This document shows, in pieces, positions 49,469 to 58,891 of a stretch of 64,000 nt of DNA. Under the pieces are notes generated by a model that saw nothing but the letters and a program-made list of their open reading frames with translations, searched no databases and had not been told where the DNA came from. The position numbers were made by a program, and so were the translations under genes. Source of the stretch: Streptomyces acidiscabies (GTDB taxonomy: Bacteria; Actinomycetota; Actinomycetes; Streptomycetales; Streptomycetaceae). The stretch's first letter is position 1; every line of letters begins with the position of its first letter. Location of the stretch: assembly GCF_020010905.1 (NCBI RefSeq), contig NZ_JAGJBY010000002.1, forward strand, positions 1,426,001 through 1,490,000, read 5' to 3'.

Positions 49469-52400
49469 TCATTTCTCGGAAGCGTAAGAGTAGTCCGAGA
49501 GCCAGCCGGTAGCGACGCTATCCCCTCGGCGGCTGAAGATTGCGAGGCCCAGTTGGGAATCTTCACCCATACCCTCTTCCGAGGGGAAAGGGGTGGTGTT
49601 TTCCTCACCGTCGCTGACGGCGTAGTGGGCATGAGGGCCGTTCCAGATGACGACGGTATGGCCGATCGGGGCCTGCCATACGGCTTCCTGTTCACGTAAG
49701 TCGGCCCGGCTTCCGGTAGTGCGTTCGCGCAGCAGGGCCGTGTACGCATCGTCGGAGATCTGGCACTGTGCCGGGCGTCCTCCGGCGGTCCAGTCGGGCG
49801 AGAGGACGGCGTGCTTCCTTGCCGATGCCCACATCCGAGGGACGAACTCGGAGGACTTCACCGGTGTGGCCATCTGCTCGAGGATCCACAGGAGACGTCC
49901 CGAACCACGACTCGGGGCGATATGACGCCAGCGGATGCGGCGTGCGAGATCGGAGGAGACGATCACAGACCACGGGTGAGCGGAGTTCAATGTGCCCTGT
50001 GCGCCCAGCCAGTAGAGGTAGCGCTCAGCTTCGGTGAAGACGGAATACATGGCCTCGACGGGGATGCCGCCTACGTGACGTCGGCCGCTGCGGAAGGCTC
50101 GCGGGCTGCGGGCGAGAGTCAGCAGGCATGCATGGGCGAAGTCCCCGGGCGCGAGACCGCGCGGTGCAGCGAGCCCGCCTCCGTACTCCTCGGTCGGTGG
50201 GTCGGCGTCGAGGTATCCCTCCTTCTTCAACAGTCGCTGGACGGAGTCGCGCATCCGTTCCCCGACTGGTGCCAGGGACAGATCCGGCAGGACAACGCTG
50301 ATGGTCTCGATCAGTACGCCCTCGGCCGTCGCGGGGTCCGTGGGAAGTTCCAACCGGCCCACATGGGTGCGTACTTCGTGGGCCGAGACTGCCGAGACCA
50401 TCAACCGTGCGGTCAGAAGCCCCAGTTCGGTCGCGGTCAGCTCATTGTCGGTCTCGCCCATCGGGCGGTGCTGGAGGAAATCGGCCCGGACGAGGAAGCG
50501 GAGCGCTTCAGTCAACGGGGCCAGGTCGCGGTGGCCCTGATGGTAGGCGAGCGTCTGTTTCCACCAGGCGTACGCCTCGCGCACCGTGGTGATCCGCCGC
50601 TGCACGACTTCGGCGAGCACATGGTCGGGCAGGCTGTTGCCGATCTGAGAAGAGACCGTGTAGCCGGCCGCGAGCTTGGCCTGCCAGAGAGGGCGTTCGG
50701 CTTCGTCGGTGAGCAGGTAGGCCCAGCCTTCCCGTTCACCGGCGCCTGCCCGACCCGCCCGCCCAAACATCTGCTGGACCATGGAGACCTCGATGTCGTC
50801 GAGGCCGATACGGGTGTCCCGGACCACCACGGCGCGTGCGGGCAGGTTGACGCCGGCGGCAAGGGTGGAGGTGGCGACCACGACGTCGGTCTCACGACGG
50901 TCGAAGTCCGCGACCGTGTCGCGTTTGTAGGGCCAGTCGCTGTAGTGCAGCCCCACTCCGGCCTCTCGGCAGACCTGGTGCACCTGGTCTGCGTCGTCCG
51001 GATCCACTTTGGTCGTGGAGGCACCTCGGTTGGCGGCGATCGCCAGAGCGGTGGTCCGTACGTTGCGTTTGCTGCCGCAGAAGACGAGCACGCTGCCTTG
51101 CTCTTTGACGAACATGGCCGTAATACGCACTGCGGCATTGGTACGCGCCAATTGCTGGGCTGCGCGGTCGAAGCTCACGGGGAGCAGGGGAAGTTGCCAG
51201 ACCAGCCGAGTGGGGCGCCAGATGACACGGACCAGTTCGGCGTGGAGCCACTCCGCGATGTCCTCGGCGTTGGAGACGGTCGCGGACAGTCCCACGATCC
51301 GTACTTCGCTGGCGGTTTCCCGGACTCGCGCGAGTAAGGCTTCCAGGACCGGGCCGCGGACGGGGTCGCCAAGGAGGTGGATCTCGTCCACGACGAGGCA
51401 GCCGACGTCTGCGAGTGTCTGGCGCATGCTGGCGGCGCGGCACAGGGCCTCGAACTTCTCCGTGGTGCTGATCCAGACGTCGGCCTGCTTGATCTGCTCC
51501 TGGTCGGTGGCGTGTTCGCCAGAGAGCCGGACCACCCGTAGTCCGTTGCGGCGCCAGAGTTCCAGGTCCCGGTCGAGTTCGTCGGTGAGTGAGCGTTGCG
51601 GTACCAGCCAGACGGCCTTGCGTCCGGCGAAATGCGCCTTGAGCGCCCCGGTCATACCGATCGGGGTCTTGCCGGCCCCAGTGGGCGCCACCACGACGAC
51701 GTGACCGTCGCTGCCCAGGACCGCTGGGACTGCCATGCACTGCGCCGGATTGAATGTGGGGTACGGCAAGAAGGGTGTCCACGCCTGGGGAACAAGTTCG
51801 GTCACCGACAGGAACACAGGAGGCTCCTGAGGTGTGGGGGCAAGAGATTCCCAGGCGAGGTCGAAGCAGTCTCGGGCGGCGTAGGCGCCAAGGCCGCCGA
51901 CCGGCGAGCAGTTGGAGTCTTCATTCGGGAAGCGGGGGTGGGCGACCAAGTCGGCCTGCCCACCCTGCTCATTGACCGTCGATACCTCCTCCGACTCCAA
52001 CCAGTGCGGTACTCGGCGGAACGGAACCGACAGCTCACCGAGACGATCGGCGAGATCTTGGAAACGCTCGGAGTCCGGCAGGATCACCCGCAGGTCGACT
52101 TCGTCAGGAAGCGATTCTGGGCTCCAATTCGGCTGTGTGACCTTGACCCAGTGGAGCCTACGAGTCTCGGGACCGACCGGTCGCGGCAGGTCTTCCGGCC
52201 ACCGCGCGTTTTCCGGACGACGAGGACGAGACGTCCCCCACACTGTCCCGGACACCGCAGGAATCCCTGCTTCAGGGGGTCGCTGCTGTGGAACGGGCGT
52301 CGGGTTGAGTTGCTTCCTGGCCGAGGGCGCAGGCTTCTTGAGACTTGAGTACCCCGTCAGGCCCAGATCTCTGAGGGTGTACGCCCGTGCACAGGGCGGA

Positions 52401-52654
52401 CAGACCACGGCGGCGTAGTGCTGGTTCCGACCTCGGCTGACATACGGCTTCCGCACCGTATGCAGCCCCTCGCTGCAGAGCGTGCACGGAAAGGGGACCT
52501 CCTCGCCGTAGACCCATCCCGGCTCGTCGAACCGGGCGGGCAACTCGCCCGCCAGTTCGACCTGCCAGCGGTCGAGCACGACTTGGGCGACCGTCCGCTC
52601 ACCAGGAGGTGTCCCGGAGCCGGCCGCGGGTGCGTCATCGGAGGTCGTAGACAC
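49469..52654 (-). CDS. Ski2-like superfamily 2 DEAD/DEAH-box helicase with N-terminal zinc ribbon
   Basis: 1,061 residues. N-terminal zinc ribbon C57-x2-C60 ... C85-x2-C88, a spacer of about 200 residues, then helicase motifs: I APTGAGKT (323-330), II VVDEIHLLGD (DEIH 423-426), III GLSATVSN, IV LVFCGSKRN, V VVATSTLAAGVNLPA and VI QMFGRAGRAG. A helical C-terminal half follows, as in Ski2/Hel308-type enzymes. GTG start with AAGGA upstream. Probably unwinds DNA or RNA. The adjacent zinc-ribbon protein suggests a multi-gene system. It could be a defence, repair or element-maintenance helicase. Confidence 0.85.
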   Translation of the reverse strand: MSTTSDDAPAAGSGTPPGERTVAQVVLDRWQVELAGELPARFDEPGWVYGEEVPFPCTLCSEGLHTVRKPYVSRGRNQHYAAVVCPPCARAYTLRDLGLTGYSSLKKPAPSARKQLNPTPVPQQRPPEAGIPAVSGTVWGTSRPRRPENARWPEDLPRPVGPETRRLHWVKVTQPNWSPESLPDEVDLRVILPDSERFQDLADRLGELSVPFRRVPHWLESEEVSTVNEQGGQADLVAHPRFPNEDSNCSPVGGLGAYAARDCFDLAWESLAPTPQEPPVFLSVTELVPQAWTPFLPYPTFNPAQCMAVPAVLGSDGHVVVVAPTGAGKTPIGMTGALKAHFAGRKAVWLVPQRSLTDELDRDLELWRRNGLRVVRLSGEHATDQEQIKQADVWISTTEKFEALCRAASMRQTLADVGCLVVDEIHLLGDPVRGPVLEALLARVRETASEVRIVGLSATVSNAEDIAEWLHAELVRVIWRPTRLVWQLPLLPVSFDRAAQQLARTNAAVRITAMFVKEQGSVLVFCGSKRNVRTTALAIAANRGASTTKVDPDDADQVHQVCREAGVGLHYSDWPYKRDTVADFDRRETDVVVATSTLAAGVNLPARAVVVRDTRIGLDDIEVSMVQQMFGRAGRAGAGEREGWAYLLTDEAERPLWQAKLAAGYTVSSQIGNSLPDHVLAEVVQRRITTVREAYAWWKQTLAYHQGHRDLAPLTEALRFLVRADFLQHRPMGETDNELTATELGLLTARLMVSAVSAHEVRTHVGRLELPTDPATAEGVLIETISVVLPDLSLAPVGERMRDSVQRLLKKEGYLDADPPTEEYGGGLAAPRGLAPGDFAHACLLTLARSPRAFRSGRRHVGGIPVEAMYSVFTEAERYLYWLGAQGTLNSAHPWSVIVSSDLARRIRWRHIAPSRGSGRLLWILEQMATPVKSSEFVPRMWASARKHAVLSPDWTAGGRPAQCQISDDAYTALLRERTTGSRADLREQEAVWQAPIGHTVVIWNGPHAHYAVSDGEENTTPFPSEEGMGEDSQLGLAIFSRRGDSVATGWLSDYSYASEK

Positions 52655-52994
52655 CTACGTTCCTTGCCCTCGCCTTGCGTTGCTGGCCTACGGTAGTTCC
52701 GCGCTGAGCTTGACTGCGGTACTACTGGGGGATGTTGACCGGTGCTAGCGGTGGGGCGTCTGGTGTGCCGCTGTGGACGTGATGGCCCCGAGCCACTCTT
52801 TCCAGTGGTCCTCGCCGAGGCCAAGGCAGGCTCTTTGAAGCTCAGGAGGCCGGAAATTACTGGCAGTTGGTCTCTGTCCATGCGTCAGCCCATTGGTACG
52901 CGGGCATAGATGTGCTTCCTTTGTACGCCATGGTGGCTGGGTGGATGCGGAACAACACACTTCGTATCGGATTCCCCCGCGCCGTCCCTCATTG
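52655..52994. promoter_or_regulatory. 340-base divergent spacer between helicase and zinc-motif protein genes
   Basis: No gene is supported. It must hold the promoters for the minus-strand helicase and the plus-strand gene at 52995. No consensus -35/-10 or strong repeat stood out. An in-frame start at 52893 for the plus-strand gene is possible but gives a poorly conserved-looking extension. Confidence 0.4.
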
Positions 52995-53654
52995 ATGGCC
53001 GAACTGCACCGCCAACTGCCCAGCGTGAACGACCGGATCAACTGGCTCTCCGCGCTCGCGGACCCCACTGAGTACGAACAGATCACCGATGACCTGTACG
53101 CCGTGTTCATCACGGCGCGAGACCTTGCTCCGGCCCGCAACGCCACTGGATGTTCCCGTCACCCCAACGGCCCGGTCGACACTGAGGCTCCCGCTGGTTG
53201 GGGGCTCTGCCTGCTCTGCAACACCAGCCGTCGGATCGGTAACCCCAGTGCCAGAGCAGCGCCGGAACTTCAGCGGAGTATGTGGGTGATCCCTCAACCT
53301 CCCTACGACCACCGCGCGTTGACCGGCACTATGAAGACTCTCAACGAGGCCGTCGCGGACCTCGGATTCTGTTCCCCCGACCTGGACTTCGAGCGCGTCG
53401 CCGACCTTGTGCACTGCGCCTTCTGGATCGCCCGCGAGCTTGCCCGGCCACCCAGCGAGTCCGGCTGTTCACAACATCCGAATGCGCCCATCGACCACGA
53501 CGCGCCTGGAGGGCCGCAGTGCCTGTTCTGCCTTGGTCGTCAGCGGCGTGCCCTCCTCGGCGAACCCACCGTCAATGTCCGCCCCAGCCGTCCGCTTCCT
53601 GCGCCTCGGCGCCCACCACGCACCTGGCTCATCCATCCCACAGACGACACCTGA
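52995..53654 (+). CDS. hypothetical protein with duplicated Cys/His motif
   Basis: 219 residues built of two repeats. Each has a helical half (VNDRINWLSALADPTEYEQI; LNEAVADLGFCSPDLDFERV) followed by a zinc-like motif: GCSRHPNGPVDTEAP...CLLCNTSRR and GCSQHPNAPIDHDAP...CLFCLGRQRR, that is C-x2-H plus C-x2-C. It ends 76 bases before the RecD2-like gene. The duplicated domain is not one I recognise; a nucleic-acid or protein adaptor role is a guess. Start chosen at ATG 52995. Confidence 0.7.
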   Translation: MAELHRQLPSVNDRINWLSALADPTEYEQITDDLYAVFITARDLAPARNATGCSRHPNGPVDTEAPAGWGLCLLCNTSRRIGNPSARAAPELQRSMWVIPQPPYDHRALTGTMKTLNEAVADLGFCSPDLDFERVADLVHCAFWIARELARPPSESGCSQHPNAPIDHDAPGGPQCLFCLGRQRRALLGEPTVNVRPSRPLPAPRRPPRTWLIHPTDDT

Positions 53655-53730
53655 CCGAAGCCTGCCGTGTATTCGGTGCTCCAGGAAGCCATTCCCCGCT
53701 GAAGGCGCGTCCGAGAAAGGTCTTACTTCC

Positions 53731-56019
53731 GTGACCATCACACAAGTAGAACTCGGCGAGGAGTGCATTGAGGGGGTCGTCGGACATGTGTTGTACATCA
53801 GCCACGATCAGACGACCCTGCTGCGGATCACGCTGACGGCGGACGACGACGCCCCCGAAGCCGAAGTCACCGCCAAAGGGATGGCTCTCTTCGGCTGCAA
53901 GCCCGGAGAGAGCCTTCGGCTTACCGGAACATGGACTCTGCATCCCCGCTACGGTCGCCAGTTCGCGGCCCGCCGGTGCGAACGCACCCTGCCCGCCGGA
54001 GTACGTGCCATCCGCCTCTATCTTGCTTCCGGCCTGATCCGCGGCATTGGTGCGGCGATGGCCCAGGCCATCGTCCACCGCTTCGCGGACCAGACTCTCC
54101 ACATCATCGACACTGACCCCGAGCAGCTGCTCGAAGTCTTCGGTATCGGCCCCAAGCGGCTCGCAGGGATTCTCGAAGCCTGGGCGGAGCAGAAGGCGGT
54201 CGCCGAACTCATGGTCATTCTGCAAGGGCTAGGCATTTCCCCGAACCTGGCAGTGAAGATCTACGACCACTATCACAAGGCCGGCCGCAACCCGCTCGCC
54301 GTCGTACAGGAGACGCCCTACAGCCTCTGCCGGGAGGTACGTGGCATCGGCTTCCACACCTCCGACAGTATCGCGCTAGCCTCCGGGGTACCGAAGCACA
54401 GCGCCGAACGGCTCCAAGCGGCGCTCCTCGCCGCCCTGGACTCGTCGGTCGCTAAAGGCGACTGCCACCTCGCCGAGGGCGACCTTCTGAAACGTACCCG
54501 GGACCTACTTGAGGACAACGACCCGGCCACCGGCCTCATCCTGCACGACGACGTTCTCGGTGAGGCACTGACTGTGTTGCGCCGCATCGGCCACGTCGTC
54601 ATGGAGAGCATTCCGCTGCGTGTGCGCGAGGACCTCGACACCTTCCACGCGGTGGACACCGTGAGTACCCCCCGAATGCATCGGGCGGAGACCATCCTGG
54701 CAGAACACACCCGCAGACTTCTTGATGCCAACCAGAGCTCGCTAAACGGCAGATGGGAGAAGGCACTTGAAGCCCTTCCCGAAGCGGGCACTCTTACCTC
54801 CGAGCAACGCCGAGGCGTCCTGGGGGCCTTCACTCACACCCTCTCGGTTCTCACCGGCGGACCGGGGTGCGGCAAGACGCACACCCTGCGCACCGTCGTC
54901 GCACTCGCCGGTGGCCTCGGTCTCACCGTGGCGCTGGCCGCGCCGACCGGCAAGGCCGCCAACCGGCTGGCGCAGATGAGCGGACAGGAGGCCCATACGG
55001 TCCACCGGCTCCTGAGAGCGCCGGAGGGGGACACCCTCTTCGATCACTCCAGTCCTCTGGCAAGCGCTGACCTCATCGTCATCGACGAAGCCTCGATGTT
55101 GGACGTACAACTTGCCGCAGAGCTTTTCACCAAGGTTCCCACCGGCAGCCGCCTCCTCCTGGTCGGCGACGTCGATCAACTGCCCAGCGTCGGGCCAGGA
55201 CTTGTCCTGCGAGACCTGCTTGCTGTACCGGCTATTCCTCGGACCCGCCTTACTACGATCTTCCGGCAGGGCAACGACAGCACGTCCATTGTCGACAACG
55301 CGCACCTCATCTTGAACGGCGACCGCCCGCAACACGCCCGGGGGACATTCGAGATGTCCCCGTGGCAGAGCGGCGAGAACATCGCCGACGAAGTGGTCCG
55401 GCTCGTCCGGAACCGGCCGACGCACGTGAGCCTCGACGACATCCAAGTCCTCTGCCACACCAAGCGCAGGGACGCAGGGATCGTTGACCTCAACATGCGC
55501 CTCCAGCAAGCCCTCAACCCTGCTGCGCCCGACAAAGCGGAACATCATCACGACGGCCGGGTACTGCGTGTTGGCGACAAAGTCGTGCAGACCCGCACCT
55601 TGCGCGAGATCAGCCTGTTCAACGGAACGACAGGAGTCATCAGAAGCATCGACGCGGAAGCGGCGCAACTCCGCATCGACTTTGAAGGCCAGGAACTTGC
55701 GTACCCCTTCCCCGAACTCGACGGCCTCCTGCACGCGTACGCGATGACTGTCCACCGCGCTCAGGGCAGTGAATACCCGTACGTCATCATCGCCCTGCCC
55801 TGGACAGCACCACTACTGCTCACCCGGAACCTTCTCTACACCGCTGTCACCCGGGCGCGGCTCCGGGTCTTCCTGCTGTTCCAGCAGGAAGCCGTGCAGC
55901 GGGCACTGGACAACAGGAGCGGCAATCGTCGCAACACGGCTTTGGAACACCGGATCAGCAGGCGAATCACGCAAGTTCCGGCTCCCCGAGCCGAGGACTT
56001 GGATCGACTCGTCTGGTGA
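53731..56019 (+). CDS. RecD2-type ATP-dependent DNA helicase (SF1B)
   Basis: 762 residues from GTG 53731; an upstream extension in frame overlaps the previous gene in another frame and is not used. N-terminal OB-like region (CIEGVVGHVLYI), helix-hairpin-helix motifs (LIRGIGAAMAQAI; VFGIGPKRLAGI; VRGIGFHTSD), Walker A GGPGCGKT near 376-383, Walker B IVIDEASMLD, motif III LLLVGDVDQLPSVGPG and C-terminal YAMTVHRAQGSEYP. This is a complete RecD2-like 5'-3' helicase not associated with RecBC. Chromosomal copies act in repair; here it closes a helicase/zinc-protein island. Confidence 0.88.
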   Translation: MTITQVELGEECIEGVVGHVLYISHDQTTLLRITLTADDDAPEAEVTAKGMALFGCKPGESLRLTGTWTLHPRYGRQFAARRCERTLPAGVRAIRLYLASGLIRGIGAAMAQAIVHRFADQTLHIIDTDPEQLLEVFGIGPKRLAGILEAWAEQKAVAELMVILQGLGISPNLAVKIYDHYHKAGRNPLAVVQETPYSLCREVRGIGFHTSDSIALASGVPKHSAERLQAALLAALDSSVAKGDCHLAEGDLLKRTRDLLEDNDPATGLILHDDVLGEALTVLRRIGHVVMESIPLRVREDLDTFHAVDTVSTPRMHRAETILAEHTRRLLDANQSSLNGRWEKALEALPEAGTLTSEQRRGVLGAFTHTLSVLTGGPGCGKTHTLRTVVALAGGLGLTVALAAPTGKAANRLAQMSGQEAHTVHRLLRAPEGDTLFDHSSPLASADLIVIDEASMLDVQLAAELFTKVPTGSRLLLVGDVDQLPSVGPGLVLRDLLAVPAIPRTRLTTIFRQGNDSTSIVDNAHLILNGDRPQHARGTFEMSPWQSGENIADEVVRLVRNRPTHVSLDDIQVLCHTKRRDAGIVDLNMRLQQALNPAAPDKAEHHHDGRVLRVGDKVVQTRTLREISLFNGTTGVIRSIDAEAAQLRIDFEGQELAYPFPELDGLLHAYAMTVHRAQGSEYPYVIIALPWTAPLLLTRNLLYTAVTRARLRVFLLFQQEAVQRALDNRSGNRRNTALEHRISRRITQVPAPRAEDLDRLVW

Positions 56020-56078
56020 TCAACTCGGGTGGTGGAAGAACCCTGTGTCCTCGCTGGGATAGCCACGTCCAAGGCGAA

Positions 56079-56106
56079 GGCCGCTCCGCTGATGTGCGGA
56101 GCGGCC
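56079..56106. terminator. hairpin terminator between convergent genes
   Basis: GGCCGCTCCGC (56079-56089) pairs perfectly with GCGGAGCGGCC (56096-56106) around a six-base loop. It lies between the recD2-like gene and the convergent gene at 56117, and could serve both. Confidence 0.75.
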
Positions 56107-56116
56107 GTCCTGAGGT

Positions 56117-56437
56117 TCAGGTGGGGAGCGCGAGTGAGTGGTTGAGGGCGCGGGTCGCGACGCGGAGTGCGGAGCACAGGCTCCGGACTTCGTGGAGGGT
56201 GGGGCGGGTGATGTCGGGCCAGTGGTCGGGGGAGTTGGGCCAGGTGGCGAGGCGGACGGGGCCGGTGGCGAGGCCGAGGTGGGCCTGGACGTTCCAGCCG
56301 GTGGGGGCGGGTTCCCAGTGGAGAGCGACCTGGCCGAGGGCGAGAGGGGTGTCGTCGGTGAGCCAGCGGATATGTATGGGCCGGTCGGGGGTGTGAGGGG
56401 CGGTCAGGACGAGGGCGCCTCGGGTTTCGGGCGGCAT
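56117..56437 (-). CDS. hypothetical protein
   Basis: 106 residues. Beta-rich start with IHIRWLTDDTPLALGQVALHW, then a helical end (LHEVRSLCSALRVATRALNHSL). No recognised domain. Lies at the 3' end of a series of minus-strand small genes, which supports it being real, but its function is unknown. Confidence 0.6.
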   Translation of the reverse strand: MPPETRGALVLTAPHTPDRPIHIRWLTDDTPLALGQVALHWEPAPTGWNVQAHLGLATGPVRLATWPNSPDHWPDITRPTLHEVRSLCSALRVATRALNHSLALPT

Positions 56438-56483
56438 GGGGTGGGTGGCGTGTGGTGGAGCAGAGGCGCGGGGGGCTTTCGGG

Positions 56484-56696
56484 TCAGGTCCAGTTGAGGG
56501 CTTCGGCGACGGGGTGGGGGAGGTAGTCGTCCTGGCCGTTCTCGGCGATGTAGGCGGTGTTGTCGTGGACGATGAGGTGGGGGCGGATGTGGTGGGTGAA
56601 GGGGAAGCCGGGGGTGATGGCGAGGCGTACGGGGAGGTGGCCGGGGAGGGTCTGGAGCTGGTCGATGAGGTCGGTGACGGTGCAGGTGTTCGGCAT
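56484..56696 (-). CDS. small hypothetical protein
   Basis: 70 residues: TVTDLIDQLQTLPGHLPVRL begins with a short helix followed by beta strands, a pattern seen in many small actinomycete proteins on mobile DNA. ATG 56696 gives a compact product. Co-directional with its neighbours. Confidence 0.62.
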   Translation of the reverse strand: MPNTCTVTDLIDQLQTLPGHLPVRLAITPGFPFTHHIRPHLIVHDNTAYIAENGQDDYLPHPVAEALNWT

Positions 56697-56739
56697 GAAC
56701 AGGCTTTCTACGAGGGTGGGTTGGCGTCGAACGGTGGCT

Positions 56740-57105
56740 TCAGCTGGTCGTACGCTCCCGCCCAGGGAGGAAGGGGAGGAGGAAGCACGCGACGGCGGCG
56801 GGCGGTGTGTCGATGCCGAACGCCTGCGTCCACGTTGTGCCGTCCTCTGCCGTGACGTGGACCCGGAAGACGACGTCGCGGCTGCGGGCGTCGGGGTCTT
56901 CCGGCAGCCAGCCGACGTAGATGTTCCTGTCGGGGCTGGTGGCGTGGAGGTTGGCCTCTGGGGTGGAGACGACGCTCCAGCCGTGGGTGGCGAGGAGGTC
57001 GAAGACGGTGCTGACGTCGTGGCCGGAGACCAGAGGGGAGGAGCGGGGGAGGACGGTCGTGCCGAACACGGTGATCCCTTCGTTGACCTGCGGTTTCGTG
57101 GACAC
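56740..57105 (-). CDS. DUF317-like protein
   Basis: 121 residues. VSTVFDLLATHGWSVVSTPEANLHATSPDRNIYVGWLPED (read in parts) and TTWTQAFGIDTPPAAVACFLLPF follow the DUF317 pattern of a beta-sheet domain with a terminal helix. DUF317 proteins are nearly confined to Streptomyces plasmids and integrative elements and have no known function. GTG start 57105. A second, longer DUF317 gene lies at 57983. Confidence 0.68.
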   Translation of the reverse strand: MSTKPQVNEGITVFGTTVLPRSSPLVSGHDVSTVFDLLATHGWSVVSTPEANLHATSPDRNIYVGWLPEDPDARSRDVVFRVHVTAEDGTTWTQAFGIDTPPAAVACFLLPFLPGRERTTS

Positions 57106-57237
57106 CGGTACGTTGACATGGGTGTCGGCGCTGGTCGTAGTCCGTTGCCCGGTTCACACGTCTGCCGTCGGCGAACTGCCCTTGCAAGGCGCCGGGTTCG
57201 GGAAGACGCCGAAGGAGTGGGACGTCGTGGGAGGGAG

Positions 57238-57519
57238 ATGAACGACCGTACGAAGGAGGTCGATGTGGTGGAGGGTCTGGAGCGCAAGGTGCGGGCGGCG
57301 GGGAGGCCGTGGACGGTCGGCGACATTGCGATGGTCGCCGATGGACAGTGGGCGGTACCGGCCGGACCGCGCCGGGACATCGAGGACGCAGGTGCTGTAC
57401 GGGAGATCCTGCGGCGGGCCGGGGACGGCGAACGGGTGGAGCTGTCTCTGGACGAACTGAGACGCGCCGCCGACCCGGAGGGGGACGACGGCGCGGGGCG
57501 GGAGGCGGACGGGGACTAG
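57238..57519 (+). CDS. small acidic hypothetical protein
   Basis: 93 residues. EGLERKVRAAGRPWTVGDIAMVADGQW and REILRRAGDGERVELSLDELRRAAD (read in parts) suggest a short helical protein. GGAGG lies just upstream of the ATG. It is the only plus-strand gene in this stretch and its 3' end overlaps the convergent gene by four bases. Confidence 0.6.
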   Translation: MNDRTKEVDVVEGLERKVRAAGRPWTVGDIAMVADGQWAVPAGPRRDIEDAGAVREILRRAGDGERVELSLDELRRAADPEGDDGAGREADGD

Positions 57520-57986
57520 CGGTGTGGAGTTCGGGCTGGAGCGGACGGAGGGACGGCAGGACTGTCGGCTCCCTGCGTCCGGGTGGCGGCGGCCTGGCGG
57601 CGTTCTGCACGTGTCCGGCGTGCCTGGTCGGCGAGTTCGCGGCTGTGGATGAGGTGTTCGATGGCGCGTGTGGCTGTTTCGGCCTCGGTGCTGGCGACGC
57701 GGAGCGCGGTGGCCGAGGCGGTGATGCGGTCGAGGTCGTAGCGCGACGTGATGACGTCGGAGCCGGTGAGGGTGTGGAGGTGTTCCTGGTGCGTGTACAC
57801 GGTCCTGTATGCGGAGGCCAGTGTCTGGCGGATGTGCAGGACCGACCGCAGGAGCGGGTCTTTGTCGGGGTGGTGTATCGCGGTGGCTTCGAGGGTGCTG
57901 ATCGGCTGTCCCCAGGCGGTGGTGATCATCTGGTCGGCCGCGTGGAGCGGGTCGTTCGTGGCGATGGCGGGTTCCTCGGTGGTCAT
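57516..57986 (-). CDS. helical hypothetical protein of the DUF317 operon
   Basis: 156 residues, predominantly helical: LLRSVLHIRQTLASAYRTVY, LTGSDVITSRYDLDRITASA and TEAETATRAIEHLIHSRELA, with a basic low-complexity tail. The ATG overlaps the stop of the DUF317 gene. Coiled-coil-like; no family recognised. Confidence 0.68.
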   Translation of the reverse strand: MTTEEPAIATNDPLHAADQMITTAWGQPISTLEATAIHHPDKDPLLRSVLHIRQTLASAYRTVYTHQEHLHTLTGSDVITSRYDLDRITASATALRVASTEAETATRAIEHLIHSRELADQARRTRAERRQAAATRTQGADSPAVPPSAPARTPHR

Positions 57987-58891
57987 CGGAGCGGCCGGAG
58001 CGAACTGGTCGGCGCAACGGGTGAAGAGGGGAGGGGAGAGGTCGGCGAAGGTGCGGATGCGGGGGATCGAGGGCTGCGGGAGCGCGCCACGACGGTGCGT
58101 GGGTTGAGCGTGCCGCCGTGAGCGCGCAGGAGCGCGGCGGTGACGGCCGTACGGCGGACGTCCAGCGGGGTCGGCGCCGTCGTGGGCCGTGGCGGGGTGA
58201 TGGGTTCGAGGCGGACGGCGTGCCGTACGGAGGGGTGGAGCATGTGGTGTTCGCGCAGGAGGGGGCGGGGGGAGCTGAAGGCGGCCAGGGTGGTGCTGAC
58301 GAGGTGGTCGGGGGTGGTGGCCGAGAACGTGATCAGGGTCTGGTTCCGGCCGGAGTTCGCCCACAGGACGTACCGGTCGTCGGCGGAGTAGCGGTTGACG
58401 TGCAGGCCGGCCATGCGGTCGGGGGAGACCATGTGCAGGGTGTCCCCGGACCGCCGGGTGTCGTCGAGTTTCCAGCCGGCGTCGAGGAGCGGGGCCAGGG
58501 GCCTGCTGCGAATGGCGCCCGGGGGGTTCAGGAACGCTTCCCGGCACGCCTCGTAGTCGTCGGCCAGGGTCTTGGTGAGGGCGCCGATGAACTCGGGAGG
58601 GGTGTTGTGGTTGGCGGTGACCACCCACGCGAGGTCGGCGACCGGACTGTCATAGGCGCCGATGCGCCACAGTTCGTCCAGGCCGTCGCCGTCCCAGCAG
58701 ATCTGGATACGCCGGTCCGGGGAGGTGATGATGAACCGGCCGTCGTCCGGGTCGGGGGTGAAGCGCGGCCAGGTGTCGGGGACGGACGCGAAGCCGGGAT
58801 CACCGATGCCGGAGGAGCCGGCCAGGTAGCCGGGGGTGACGCGGTACTCCCGCCACCATGCCTCGTCGGGATTGTTGGGCACGGTGGTCAC
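57983..58891 (-). CDS. DUF317 protein
   Basis: 302 residues. VTPGYLAGSSGIGDPGFASV opens the first DUF317-like unit, with TSPDRRIQICWDGDGLDELW, and a second unit contains LLDAGWKLDDTRRSGDTLHMVSPDRMAG (read in parts). The C-terminal 80 residues are Pro/Thr/Arg-rich. It sits mid-operon with GTGA/ATGA overlaps on both sides. Function unknown. Confidence 0.8.
   Translation of the reverse strand: MTTVPNNPDEAWWREYRVTPGYLAGSSGIGDPGFASVPDTWPRFTPDPDDGRFIITSPDRRIQICWDGDGLDELWRIGAYDSPVADLAWVVTANHNTPPEFIGALTKTLADDYEACREAFLNPPGAIRSRPLAPLLDAGWKLDDTRRSGDTLHMVSPDRMAGLHVNRYSADDRYVLWANSGRNQTLITFSATTPDHLVSTTLAAFSSPRPLLREHHMLHPSVRHAVRLEPITPPRPTTAPTPLDVRRTAVTAALLRAHGGTLNPRTVVARSRSPRSPASAPSPTSPLPSSPVAPTSSLRPLR

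Noticed and set aside
49811..51337. 508-codon plus-strand frame
   Set aside because: Antisense to the helicase motifs; no recognisable protein features.
49469..52654. Assignment of the helicase to the Hachiman system
   Set aside because: No HamA-type (DUF1837) partner is present; the adjacent protein has a zinc ribbon and coiled coil instead.
53407..53730. N-terminal extension of the RecD2-like gene
   Set aside because: It overlaps the preceding gene in another frame, lacks conserved sequence, and GTG 53731 gives the normal RecD2 start.
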